From the NCBI GenBank assembly GCA_949987705.1, contig OX465283.1, forward strand, positions 52,614,953 through 52,678,952: a DNA stretch of 64,000 nucleotides. Reading direction: 5' to 3'. The notes under the pieces are model-generated. The model was not told the origin of the DNA and did not search any database. It saw only the letters and a list, made by a program, of their open reading frames with translations. Shown in pieces: positions 20,947 through 31,490 of this stretch. The DNA is from Thereva unica (taxonomy: Eukaryota; Arthropoda; Insecta; Diptera; Therevidae). Numbering within the stretch: position 1 is the first letter of the stretch; each line of letters starts with the position of its first letter. The position numbers were made by a program, and so were the translations under genes.

Positions 20947-21378
20947 ATTAATTAATTTTATTTTATTTTCGAAAATTAAAAACACACGATTTAAAAGAAA
21001 TACTTTTATTTTCAAAGAAATAAAATTAATTTTAAAACATATAAAAACAAGCGATTTAAAAAAGGAGGTCTTTATACATAGAGTCGATTTATAAGACTGC
21101 CTAACAAAATTGATAAGGCTAAGCCTGAAAGAACTAAAGCTGAAAAAAAGAAATAAAAAATTAGACTGATAATAATTTGCGTGGTCATGAGAAGCAGTTG
21201 CATGTGCAATATTTCAGAGTTGCATTTCTTAGAAGTAAATGCGACGTGACTTTATCGCGGTTTCAGGTTTTGCTAGACGCGATCTTGTATTTAGGTTTTT
21301 GATGTTTCAACTTAATTGTGGTAACGGAAATCGTTTAAATTGTGGGAACGGAAATGGTTGGAATTTGCACATGTAACT
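20946..21378 (-). repeat. 5' LTR of the errantivirus
   Basis: 433 bp, the same length and ends as 14061-14493, with one difference noticed. As the 5' LTR it should contain the promoter. I did not identify a TATA or initiator element with confidence. Confidence 0.95.
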
Positions 21379-21382
21379 AGCG

Positions 21383-21834
21383 GGGCTAATCTGTTACGAT
21401 ACCCCTCCCCCCACCACCCCTTACGATTTTTTGTTAGTCTATCCAAAATCTATCCACAGATACTTGTTTTGCACCTTACCTTAGTTTCAGCAATACACCC
21501 TGAATATATCATGAGTTTAGCCCAATACATGTATCGTAATGTGAGAAATAGTTCATAGGAGGAAATTGCGGCGCAAATGAATCCACCCAGTAACGTCTAG
21601 CTAGAACTCCGCCGTCGTGTGGTCCCAAGTACAGGGTGTGAAAGGAGGAGTGTGGTCGATATGCCGAATTGACCAGTATCAGGACACCGAGGAAATTAGG
21701 TAAGAAACCTCATGAATACACGAACTAACTATTGACGAAGTAATGCTACTGCACTCGGGACAGCCGATACGACAGTACTGGGGTCCACGTGCGAAGTGTG
21801 GTATCTGCCGAAGACCCAAACTAGTTACATCGAA
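21383..21834. other. no intact gene; RTE-associated repeat
   Basis: No coding region recognised. The stretch 21620-21690 matches the interior of the inverted-repeat element at 9.4 kb and leads into the endonuclease fragment, so it is probably the upstream part of the same LINE. Confidence 0.45.
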
Positions 21835-22105
21835 AATGGAAATTCAATTCGCTGCTTGGAATGTACGAACAGGACATCACCTCGGTTAAAAGGAAATCAT
21901 AGCAATGGAGTTATTGAAATGCAAGTTATCAGCTGCTGCGCTATCAGAACTACGACTTACCGAATCCGGGACATTGACGATCGTCCCGCCCACAAACGAC
22001 GAAACGACGACGCTTTACTATTGTGGTGGTGAGACGCGAGAGGCCAGCTTCGGGTTTATGGTCGACCGAAGGGTTGCCAGCAGCGTTCTTGTATTCCAAG
22101 GCGAA
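21835..22105 (+). pseudogene. RTE-type LINE endonuclease fragment
   Basis: The reading contains AAWNVRTG, then after a frame change ELLKCKLSAAALSELRLTESG and a TLYYCGG segment. This is the start of the apurinic-type endonuclease of RTE-like elements, proteins often mislabelled craniofacial development protein 2-like. The conserved Asn of WNVRT and the Glu region of ALSELRL are visible. At least one frameshift is present and the rest of the domain is missing, replaced by a tRNA-like sequence at 22.11 kb. In an intact element it would nick target DNA. Confidence 0.65.
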
Positions 22106-22111
22106 GGACCG

Positions 22112-22188
22112 TGGGGCTGGCCGGGATTCGAACCCGGGACTTCTGGAATAGTAGCCAGACGCCTTACACCCAAGGGTACTGCGGCCCC
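22112..22188 (-). repeat. tRNA-like sequence (tRNA pseudogene or SINE head)
   Basis: Read on the minus strand, this 77-nt segment has a perfect B box GGTTCGAATCC (22124-22134) within a 5-bp T stem (CCGGG/CCCGG), an anticodon-arm-like TCTGG...CCAGA with an 8-nt loop, and ends GGGGCCG...CAGCCCC with one mismatch. The enlarged loop and weak D arm argue against a working tRNA. It could be the Pol III promoter of a SINE. Confidence 0.5.
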
Positions 22189-22189
22189 C

Positions 22190-22985
22190 AAATTATTAAA
22201 TGTATGGAGGTCCGCATGGATACGGTGTGAATTGGTGCCGTAAATTCACGGCTTGAGACTAGTTGGCGGCCGGGGAGGTGGGTGGCGATACTTGGCTTCA
22301 AGGTGAGAACTTTCAGGCCACGACCTGCCGTCGAACTGTGTGTGAAAGGGGGCCGTAAGGTATGGCTGATTTGTACACCAAAATTTTGATGGGGACGCCA
22401 GAAAGTATCATAGTAGTCCCTCGATTGTTTAGCCGCCATCGGCCCGCCAAACGCGCAGCTCAACGAATGCTGCGCCGTACGAACGAAGTAACATTGACCC
22501 GCGAAAAGGCCATTAGAATATAGAACTACAGGAAGGTCCCTCGCCGAATTTTAGTGTAATGAAATTCTTGTGGAGTCTGAATGCTCACGTTTTGGTAGTT
22601 GTGTGTCCACTACAAGCGGGGAAAGTAGGTTTTTGAATTATCAGTTATCTTTAAATAAATCTTGTGTTTACGCACGTAAATACGGATTTTTAGTGTTAAA
22701 AACTAGAGATTTCACGACATCTCACAGAGAGCAGGGAGGGGGGGGGGGTCGAAAATTACCAAAAATCGCCTCACATAATTTACGACCCCTTACCAAAAAA
22801 CTCAAATCCCACATTTCCGCTTCTCCTTACCATATCAATTCAGACCGATTGCTTAGAGAGCTACAGAATACACTATGTTCAATTTTTTTTCCATTTTTAG
22901 CTAGATTGTCAAGATTTTCCGATTTTCCAACTCTTAAACAACCTACATACTCGTAATTGGGAAATGCCAGTTATTCGGCAAAACT
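22190..22985. other. no gene recognised
   Basis: No domain or LINE motif found, although composition at 22.2-22.5 kb is richer in GC than the surroundings and may belong to the same decayed element. CAGGGA followed by a long G run near 22733-22749 resembles a hAT terminus but has no partner. Confidence 0.45.
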
Positions 22986-23370
22986 CTTCCGCCATATCGG
23001 CCCCAAATTTTAAATTTATACGTTTTGATCAATAATTGGTTATTTACTAACTTAAAAACTCCCGTATCCCGAATTTCATTCTACTTGGAATACAACTGGC
23101 AAACTCGTCGGCCATTATGGTGCGGCCATTTTGAATTTATATTTTGATCATAATTTCGTTATTTACTACCTTAAAAATCCCCAGATACCGATTTTCATTT
23201 GAATTGGAACACAATTTGCAAATTCACGGTAATTTTGAATTTATTAAGTTTTGACCACAAATTCATTATTTGCGACCTCAAAATCCCCTAAATACCCACT
23301 TTCATTGGAATCGGAATAAAATTGGAAAATTCAACCATATTTTTGTGGCCATTTTTAATTTAAAAAATCG
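22986..23370. repeat. about 3.5 tandem units of 115-120 bp
   Basis: Each unit contains AATTT(A)TA...TTTTGATCA, then TTATTTACTA, then AAAATCCCC-like and TTTCATT..TTGGAA blocks ending in GGCCATTTT. Copies differ by about a quarter of positions. A lone related piece is at 6598-6645. Confidence 0.65.
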
Positions 23371-24349
23371 AGCTTCGAGGTGCATCATGGACACCCCCAA
23401 GGCCCTTCATGCAAAAATTCAAAGCTTTGCGATGATTTTCAACGAAACTTTCCATGACAGATAGTGGCTTTAGAAAGTAATAGAATAGCCTATGTTATAA
23501 GTTTTAATGTAAATAGCACAGGGTTAAAATTTTATTAAGATCGTAGGAGCTTATTGCGAATATAAAGAAATAAATACATACACACATTCATTTTTATAAA
23601 TATAGATTTATTCGTAATTTTCCACATTCATCATACTGAAAATTGGGTCGTGTGGACCTAAAGGGTCAAACCCACCACACAACCAGTTTAATTTTGGTTT
23701 TGTACTCTGAATAAAGATATTATATATGAATTACACAAAGGTACATTTGTATTTCTTGTGGTTTAACTTCGGAGAATCAGCAAAACACATCTAAAGTGAC
23801 TTATATTCCAAAGGAGACTCTTCTTTAATTGCTTAAGTTAATTGCAATAATAAATTACTCTCAAATTTCCTTCGAATGTTTTAAATTGGTTTAGAACTTT
23901 TTTAATTAATACAATAATTCAGTATACTTTAAAACAATGCAAGAACTTTCACCCCATTCGAAAAAGTAACTATTTTCCCCTAACAAACAACACTGTTATG
24001 GGCACTAATCTGCCGTAAGGCAATCACAACTTTCAAAGGATAAACTATTAATCTCTAAAGCAATTTATCTAAGCTCTTAATTCGTATAACATAAATCTAG
24101 TCAAAATTACCCTCTTTAGCTGCTGCTAGAGCGCCATCGTCAATCTTAAGTCCTATGCTCACGTACCATGGAAAATTCACTCACCTGAAGTCATTAAATG
24201 GCGATACGACAGTGTTTTATACACATCCATTTCGACACCCTAAATGAGCACTTCCCATCCCTTAAAAGCCACTCAAACAACAAAATCGCGTTATTACAGA
24301 CCATAGAGAGATTTAGTGCGAATAGCAGAATATTTTCGCTTTCAAAATG

Positions 24350-24382
24350 AAAAAAAAAAATAATAATAATAATAATAATAAA
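24350..24382. repeat. poly(A) plus (TAA)n microsatellite
   Basis: A ten-base A run followed by eight or so TAA units. It could be the 3' tail of a lost LINE. Confidence 0.85.
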
Positions 24383-24966
24383 AGATCCTGAGCTTCGACT
24401 TAACCAACACAACAACAATAGTCAGCTTTGTCCAGAATTTATGCCAGAGCGCCACATTAACTCAACTTTTTCACATATATGGATATGAGGGGTGGATGTT
24501 GGTGAAATGGTGAAATATGAGTATAAATCGCAGCCGGTGTGAACATTTCTTGCACCATTTAGTGATATCTTTTACCTATCGGCAAGTATAAATATGGAGG
24601 AGAACAACAGATGCCAAATCAATTTCCGATACACCAGATGACAGTTTTATGGCAGTTATTCGTTTATTTAAGTGGATGATAACAACGGGGGAATATACAA
24701 TATCTGGCAGTGGTTTTCCTTAAACTTGATTTAATGCCCGCGTGTATTATTCGGTAAATGTTTCCGATAAGAAAATTGTTCAAGTCACGTTCACCTCAGT
24801 CAAAGGGGAAGTTTGTTCCGCACTGCAATTACTAATTCCAGGCTATATTTGATCAAAAGGTGGAATGCAAAGCCACAGAGCTTGGATTCGGTGAATCCAT
24901 TAATAATGCAATTCACGGGAATCCATCAGTCGATATTGGGTTTCCAGGGAATCTGAAAACTTTTAC

Positions 24967-25001
24967 CACAGACTCAACTATAACAAATAGTTAAGTCTGT
25001 G
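24967..25001. repeat. hairpin with 15-bp stem
   Basis: CACAGACTCAACTAT and ATAGTTAAGTCTGTG pair at 14 of 15 positions around a 5-nt loop AACAA. The pairing does not extend outward. Confidence 0.7.
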
Positions 25002-25489
25002 CTTTTACCCTATTTATAAATGTAATAACGGGTGAACCATTAAGAGATACTTTCTTCAGTAGGGTTTTTATGACAGATCACGCTTGAGGTGTGCCCAGCT
25101 GTCATGGTATTTTTGTTTAGTATTGTTCGACATTTTATCATAGAAAGATTTAGCCCCTTCTATAAATTATTTAGTTCTACGTATTACGAAAATCAGCGTC
25201 CTACTAGGAATGTATTTCGTGCGATTTACATAGTTCAGGGATGAACCCCATTTATTTTCATGCCAGCAGATCTACAGGAGCATTCCAAGTGGTTAGAATC
25301 TTTAACCACTTTGAGCTTTTGTAAATTTAGCAGCCCATGTAACTCTAGTCTTATAGGCCAGACCGCTAGAACATGCTTAGCAAGCTACTAACAAATTTGT
25401 CAGTCCAATTTGTTTGGTCAAGCAAGGTCGACCAACGAGACCTTGCTCGTCGCTATTGCAGGACAGTGACAGAGAATGGATCACTCAAA

Positions 25490-25650
25490 AATACCGAAAA
25501 AAAGCCCTGTTGCCCTAGCCCTACTACCAGATGGGAAATTAGCAGCCGTCAAACCACGGTCAAGGTGGGTAGACGATGTTAGGGCTAAAATCTGCTCAGC
25601 ATAAGTAACTGCAGGCAAGCTGCAAAGACAGCCAACTAGCATTTAAGGGG
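25490..25650 (+). pseudogene. RTE-like LINE, 3' end of RT ORF
   Basis: One frame reads GKLAAVKPRSRWVDDVRAKI, which resembles the conserved GRPRxRWLDDV block near the C-terminus of RTE-type reverse transcriptases. It is short and flanked by unrelated sequence, so only a remnant. Confidence 0.45.
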
Positions 25651-26108
25651 GCATCACTCGTGTAGCGTATGGGCCCCATCTGGCAAATTTGGGGCATGCA
25701 GAAAGATTTCCCCGAATGTTGCTTTTTTCAAATATGGGCGAGCACCCCCAAAATCTGCGATACTAACAGTAGCCCTACCAGTTTGTCATAAGAGCAACTC
25801 ATACAAAGTTTTATTTTGAGCGATTTGCCAAAAGCGAAAGCTTGCTTCGAAGTCGGACTCGAAAACGATTCGTAAACGAATTCGAAGGAAATAAAAGCGG
25901 AGCAAGATATCGAATCGCTTTCTCGTACCGATAACAAGCCTCATGCTCGTATCGATATCGAATCATTTCTCGTGCCGATAACGAATCGCATTCAACTCAA
26001 TGCACTGCGTAAAAGAAAAATGAAGCTGCGCACATGTAGTACCCTGCACCCTGCATATTCATGTACACGTACACATTGATCAAAAATCACTCCGCCGAGC
26101 AGAACAAG

Positions 26109-26486
26109 TCACAAACTCAAACTTTCCAAACAATCTGTTGGGGAGAAACCGCAATCAACCAGGAAAGCTTTCAAGTTGCGTTTTGAATCTATTTCTCGTA
26201 CCTTTCGCAAGTAGTTCTCGAGTAGTCTTCGAATCGAATCGAATCGAGAATGGTCCGAGAAAACGAGCCTCCGAGAAATTGTTTGTAGGCTTGCTTCATA
26301 TTCCAGGCGATTATGTTGGGGTCCTTGAAAGTTGTCATTTAGCATACTCAATGAAGCCGTTTTTGTTCGATTGCGGACATCAAGTAGCATAGGACGTGAT
26401 AAGTAGGTATAGTTGTTTTCAAACCTCGTGACATCCCGCGCATATTCCCCAGCTAAGCTCTTAAAAATGTTTAAAAGTTCAGACAA
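26109..26486 (-). CDS. unrecognised 125-aa ORF
   Basis: An ATG-started ORF with protein-like composition (MSELLNIFKSLAGEYARDV...). It has amphipathic, probably helical stretches and ends FSPTDCLESLSL. No membrane span, Cys-His cluster or catalytic motif is visible. It lies in a region with GAATCGAATCGA short repeats and close to hAT-derived sequence. The length and composition would fit the start of a retroelement Gag, but I have no motif to support that. The plus-strand ORF at 26138-26392 is its antisense shadow. Confidence 0.3.
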   Translation of the reverse strand: MSELLNIFKSLAGEYARDVTRFENNYTYLSRPMLLDVRNRTKTASLSMLNDNFQGPQHNRLEYEASLQTISRRLVFSDHSRFDSIRRLLENYLRKVREIDSKRNLKAFLVDCGFSPTDCLESLSL

Positions 26487-26694
26487 AAGTTTCAGTTAAC
26501 TCCTCCTATCAAATCACTTGTTGCCATGTAATCAGTCGCGACTGCGTATTGCTACCGGGAGGTATATCTTTCTGCGACTTCAATGATTATTTAAAAAATT
26601 TACAAATTATGACTGAAAAACACCCGTTTTTATATATTTTTTTATTTTAAGGTTTTTATATTTTACACATATGCCACAGAAATAATTTGTAGTA

Positions 26695-27205
26695 ATTTCT
26701 ACTAAAAAATACGAAATTTGTGTTTTTATCACTTTGATTACTAGATTTTTGACATTTTCCGCCAGTCGCAAGCGCGCTTCTGCCCGGGGGGGTTGTGTTG
26801 CTTGCGGCTGCGGAGAACTCTCAATTTATGAATGAAAATGCTCATATCTTTAAAAGAAATTTTTCCAGCAATTCTTTTAATTTATTTTAAATTTAGGGAT
26901 GAGAAATATTTAGCATAGTTATAGTAAAATTATGCTTATTACAAGGATAAACTGACTTGGTTGAGCAGGAGTTTTACATGTATTTAAAAGCTCTGCTCAA
27001 CACATATAAAGATTAATTAACTTTATTCATCCGGCATGCGCGCATCCCTTCCCAAATTATTTTGTTGAGTTTTTCTGCGTTTGTTGCCTTTTTAAGTTAA
27101 AAGAGGGGAAATGATAGAACAAAATTTATGAAATTGGGTAACGAGGTGCGCAGAACCCTTCAAATTATTTGTGTCACGGCGTTTGAAAACTTCTATACTC
27201 ACTTT
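26695..27205 (-). mobile_element. truncated hAT element, 5' part
   Basis: From TACGAAATTTGTGTTTTTAT to the TTTGAAAA..TTCTATAC block the sequence parallels 60.72-61.21 kb in the same orientation, sharing GCTTCTGCCCGGGG, AAAAGCTCTGCTCAACACAT and GGCATGCGCGCATCCCTTCC. That region lies upstream of the transposase coding sequence in the fuller copy. The transposase and both termini are absent here. Confidence 0.75.
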
Positions 27206-27484
27206 GGGGGACTGCTTGGAGAAAAGACACTCGCACAATCCCGTTTTGGCTCGATGATAAAACAATCTCACCACTCCCTTATAAAAACATCCTGATGTTG
27301 CAGGACCCATATAGGGCGACACGATTTCAAGGAGTGAGTCCAATTAAGTTCGACTGCCTCATGCACGAGCTAGACCATCACAGCATGGCAGTGGAAGTGG
27401 CACTAGTCTATTTAGGGCCGATGCACCCACAGATTTACCCAAATGTGGTGAAGTGGGTTATAAAAGAACATTTGTGAAAAAGTG

Positions 27485-27840
27485 AGTTACTGCCTCGCGT
27501 GGCAAAATCGCACCATCACCTCCTAGCCGGTGCCTCGTTTATAACGAACCGATGACGGACATACCTAGTTCCCGGAGGTATAGCTGGGCCACCTTATCCG
27601 ATGGAGTATAGTTCACTGATCCGGTCTTCTTGGTAGTGGGGTTGGGCGTTGGGCTAACTATCACACCTTGAAAAAACCCCTCAGTTAAGAAAGCCGAAGC
27701 AAAGCCTCGGAACGGACGGGAAAAGGGTTAAGTCACTATTGCGACAATCACGAAGCGAATAGATATAAAATAAAATTACTCAATTTTCAAGAGATCAGAT
27801 AAATAGGAGATGGGACAATGGACCTTGGAAACTTACAAGA
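27485..27840 (+). other. probable 5' region of the RTE-like LINE
   Basis: GC-richer, non-coding sequence leading into the reverse-transcriptase fragment, with GGTAGTGGGGTTGGGCG and AAGCCGAAGCAAAGCCTCGG. I read it as LINE leader because of its position and composition. The endonuclease that should follow is missing. Confidence 0.4.
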
Positions 27841-29230
27841 TATTCTTCAGCTGCGGAAGTGAGCTTTGCGCAAAACAAAACACGGGAATCATCAAGGAAG
27901 TAAACTTCTTCAAGAAAGGCTTCAAACCCTCCTTCGTTATATATAGAACAAAAAAGGCACTATAGTTACAAGCAGCGAAGATGTAAAGAAAAAATGGAAT
28001 GAATTTGTTAGCTAGCTGCTGAACGTAAATGAGAGCATCAGACATATACCAGAACCCCGTGTACAATATAACGATGACACCAGAGAAACAAATGTACCCA
28101 CTATAGAAGAGTTACAGACAGTCATACAGTCTTTAAAAAACAACAAAAGTCCTGAAATTGATAACATCCCAGCAGAGTTGATCAAACAAGGAGGCGAATC
28201 GGTTTTAGCTTCGTTTTTTAACACAACATGCTGCTTTTAGAGGAAGAAAAAAATGCGTAAAGATTGGGAGCAAAGCATTCTCTGCCCAATACACAAAAAA
28301 GGAGACAAATTTAACTGTGGAAACTATAGAGGTATATTTCTTTTAAGCTCAGTATATAAAATAATGACAATTATAATTAAGACCAGATTGGAACCTTATG
28401 CAGAAGCTGCAATAAGTGAATAAATACCAAGCAGGAAGAAATACCAAGCAGGATTCAGAGGAATTAGATCAACAATGGACAACATTTAGGAAAATCATCC
28501 GAAAATGCTGGGAATACAACATTGACGTGTTTCAACTTTTTATCGACTTCAAGAAGCATGCGTCAGCATCGACAGCGAAAAAGTGTATGCGACAATGCTG
28601 GACCTAAACATACCTCTAGAAATAGTGAAACTGACGAAAATGACAATGGAAAATACAAGGTGTAGAGTCAGAATACAAGGAGAATTGAGGGAGTCCTTCC
28701 CAGTCAAGCAAGTCTTAAAGCTGGGCGATGGGCTGGCACCCATGCTATTTAATATCTGCCTAGAAGGAGTAATTCGCAAAGTAAACATTGATGCGAACAC
28801 AAATCTGCTTAACAAATCAAAATAATTGGCAGGATACTCCGACGACATAAACTGCCTTTTCAGATCACTTTCATACCTTAGAGAATTATTCACAGAATTA
28901 GAATATGGAGCCAAACATATAGCGCTGCAAATAAATGCAGACAAGAGCAAGATTCTAATTCAGTGAAGGGTGGAACGAAGAAACCACAACACCAACTGGA
29001 AGGAATATAACTTCAAACAGGTAAACTAATTTAACCACCTGGAGTCCACATAAATAAACGTACTAAGGCAACTAAACGCCGCAAGTAGAACGTACTTCTC
29101 ACTACTGCCAGAAACCAAATCCAGAGACATCCACAGAAAAACAAAATTAAGAATCTACAAAACCATCATACGTGTAGTAGCTACTTATGGACTGTACTGG
29201 AAACAGCCATCCAGTATAAGCTCCAGTGGT
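27841..29230 (+). pseudogene. RTE-like LINE reverse transcriptase, decayed
   Basis: Several frames together give an ordered reverse transcriptase: TVIQSLKNNKSPEIDNIPAE (about 28110), then CPIHKKGDKFNCGNYRGI (about 28290), FQLFIDFKKA (about 28525), RIQGELRESFPVKQVLKLGDGLAPMLFN (about 28670-28760) and GYSDDINCLFRS (about 28832), the last standing for the catalytic YADD motif. Frameshifts and stops occur near 28240, 28410, 28560 and 28822. The arrangement matches RTE-type elements, which encode endonuclease and RT in one ORF. The endonuclease is missing, so a deletion joined leader and RT. Not functional. Confidence 0.8.
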
Positions 29231-29266
29231 CTCCACTTTCCGCTGACTAGCAGCAGTAGGAATTAA

Positions 29267-31490
29267 AAAATTTCGTTGTTGACTCTGCCTATTAGGCTGC
29301 CGACTACATCGGTCTCCGAACCAAAAAGAGAGACTCCCTGTTGGCTAGGTAGTCGGCTTTCTCGTTTTCTTCTATATTTCGGTGTCCGGGAACCTAGATA
29401 GCACGCTGTGCTTTCTACCGAGCCTATCTGGAGCGCATCATTACTGAATCCACAGCTTGTAAAAAAGCATGACTATCTACGAAAATTCCAATGCTACAAT
29501 CTTGTATAGGTACCAAATTCGTTGTCAAGTAAGCCACCAGAATCGCCAGCACATCCACTTTAAAGATTCTAGCGTGCATGGGGATGTGCCAGGAGAGTGA
29601 TATATTAAAACCTTTCCTAAGTACCTTTCCCGAAGTCTTCTGCCGTATTGGAGTACATCGAACTTACTCAGGACGTCTCCGTTTCTCCACTTTTGAGGAT
29701 ATTTTGACGGACAAGATTTTGCTGAAGATTAATTAAGGAGAAAGGTAGTCCGTGGTTATAGTGACTATAACCTCGGGTAGCAGGTTCCAAATATTACTAT
29801 TCCCGTAGAATTTTGAGCTCCAAGCCCAGGATTTCCTCACGAGGCTATATGTTTGATTTGAAAGTAGGGAGAGTAGGTGCAAAAGAACATCAAGGATGTT
29901 CGTTTTCAGGTGGTCCCTGTTACTCTTCTTGTTGCCGTCCTCTGGACCCTGTCAAACTTTATGACTTTGTACGTCATGCTCAGGGCTGGCCACCATACTA
30001 GTGCACCATACGTGACAATTAAGCATACTATAGCTTTGTGCACTCACAAGATCATCTTTGGCTTATGACCCCATCTCTTGCCGAAGTCATTTTACAGGCG
30101 TAGACGGCTATGCAGGCTTTGTTTACACTTTCCAGGAGGTTCGACTTCCAATCAACGTTTGGATCCAGAATTAGACTCAGAAACTTAACGCTCTAACTTT
30201 CTTACTTCCTTTTGCCCTCCAGAAGACTCTGTTTTGCGTGATAGCTCTCAGCTCTGACCAGGATCTTCAAGTTTTTGCGGCCTATGCTAATAGGGTTGTC
30301 ATCAACATTGTTCTGGGGGAGGTTGAATTTAGGAGTTTTCACTTTCCCTATGAATAACATCAGTGCATTTTTGTCAGGATTGACTACCAGACTGCAGCCT
30401 ACTGTCCACCAGAGAAAAAATAAAAAATTGGTTTACGGCGGGCGAATCACGGCATCCATTTTAAAATGAGGCCGTATCACGACGGCCAAACTTGAAGATT
30501 TAAATTGCCGAGAACTAAGCTGTACCCGGGCATTCCGCGGCAAATTTGAGCCAAAAAAATCTGCCCCAAATGTATTGTTTCCACACCTCCTCATGTAAGG
30601 AGTGAGATAGACGTCTGGAGCCGGGGAGAGTAAAGTCACATCTACCGATTGGCAGATATGGGAGTGGAAGGCGCGTTCTAGTGTCATAAGTACGAAGTAT
30701 GTTATGCTAAACAGCCTGTAGTCCTTCGCCGACTCCTGATGAAGGAGTCTACTCTCACCCGCCTCCAACTCATAGGGAGTAGTAGTAACAGAGCAATACG
30801 CAGCTCATGAAAGTGAACATCGGCAATGGTACTACTACCTCAGGTAGTTACTGCAGCATTACTGGTAGTTTCGTCCTTACAACCGGGAAAGCGTGTGTTC
30901 ATTAATAGCTCTTTAGACTCGGCCTGCGATTCCACCCAAGTTCCGCTCGCTTTTTCATAAACGACCGACTAGCGTTTTCTTTGGAGAGCATCCTGTATAA
31001 TTCGGCAAAGTCTCCTAGACTCTCGATGGATTGGAAATACTGCTGCAAAGTATCACTCATGTCTGATGCAAAAGCTTTCTTGTACAGTTTTAGGCACTCT
31101 TTGTAAGGCTGCCAAATGACTTGTTTGTAACAACTATTGAAGATCACTCCTTTTCCGAAAGATCTTCGTTCCACCACGGCGGAAGGGTTTTTTTTGCTCT
31201 GCGTTACCGTGTCGAATGCCTTATACGCCCCTTAAGATTAGCGTTATGGAAAGTATTGACCCTATCTTCGATTTTCTCGGTAAGGTACTTTTGTACTTTC
31301 CTCTGGGCACTCCCTAGAGAGTTTCACTTTCAGGATCTGACGTAACTTCTTCCAGTCAGTCCTTCTTGATTTTCTGTGGGGTTAGGGACTGTTATCTGCA
31401 GGTTCAACCAGAAGCATATCCACCACTGATCCGAGAAACACACTTGATCTGATACCCTCCAGTTTGTATTGGACCTAAAGTCCATTCAGA
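29267..31490 (-). pseudogene. LOA-like LINE fragment (ORF2: linker, RT end, RNase H)
   Basis: Read right to left: LPPWWNEDL and ...WQPYKECLKLYKKAF... (31.2-31.0 kb), the linker after the endonuclease; SRNARRSFMKKR-type linker sequence to 30.9 kb; YGALVWWPAL after the RT (about 30.0 kb); and an RNase H-like tail with PGHRNIEENEKADYLANRES (about 29.39-29.33 kb). The His/Glu/Asp pattern of RNase H suggests the I/LOA/R1-related group that carries this domain. Much of the RT core is lost, and 30.43-30.77 kb does not fit. Many stops are present. Confidence 0.65.

Larger units (their letters stand above)
14057..21382 (-). mobile_element. complete errantivirus (gypsy-type endogenous retrovirus)
   Basis: This 7,318-bp element (14061-21378) lies on the minus strand between 4-bp target duplications AGCG (14057-14060 and 21379-21382). 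It has two 433-bp LTRs, a tRNA-Ser-type primer site, a leader with tandem repeats, gag, pol, a long poly(A) tract, a spliced-type env and a purine tract. The LTRs begin AGTTAC, as in insect errantiviruses. I noticed only one LTR difference (14203 versus 21088), so insertion was recent. Pol and env are open. Gag appears to have one frameshift. Confidence 0.95.
23371..25489. other. no gene recognised
   Basis: AT-rich, no coding motif. Contains GGTCGTGTGG/CCACACAACC inverted near 23646-23692, a (TAA)n microsatellite at 24350-24382 and a 15-bp stem hairpin at 24967-25001. Confidence 0.5.

Noticed and set aside
22112..22188. Functional tRNA gene
   Set aside because: The anticodon loop has 8 nt, the D arm pairs poorly and the acceptor has a mismatch.
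24967..25001. microRNA precursor
   Set aside because: Total length is 35 nt and the pairing does not extend outward.
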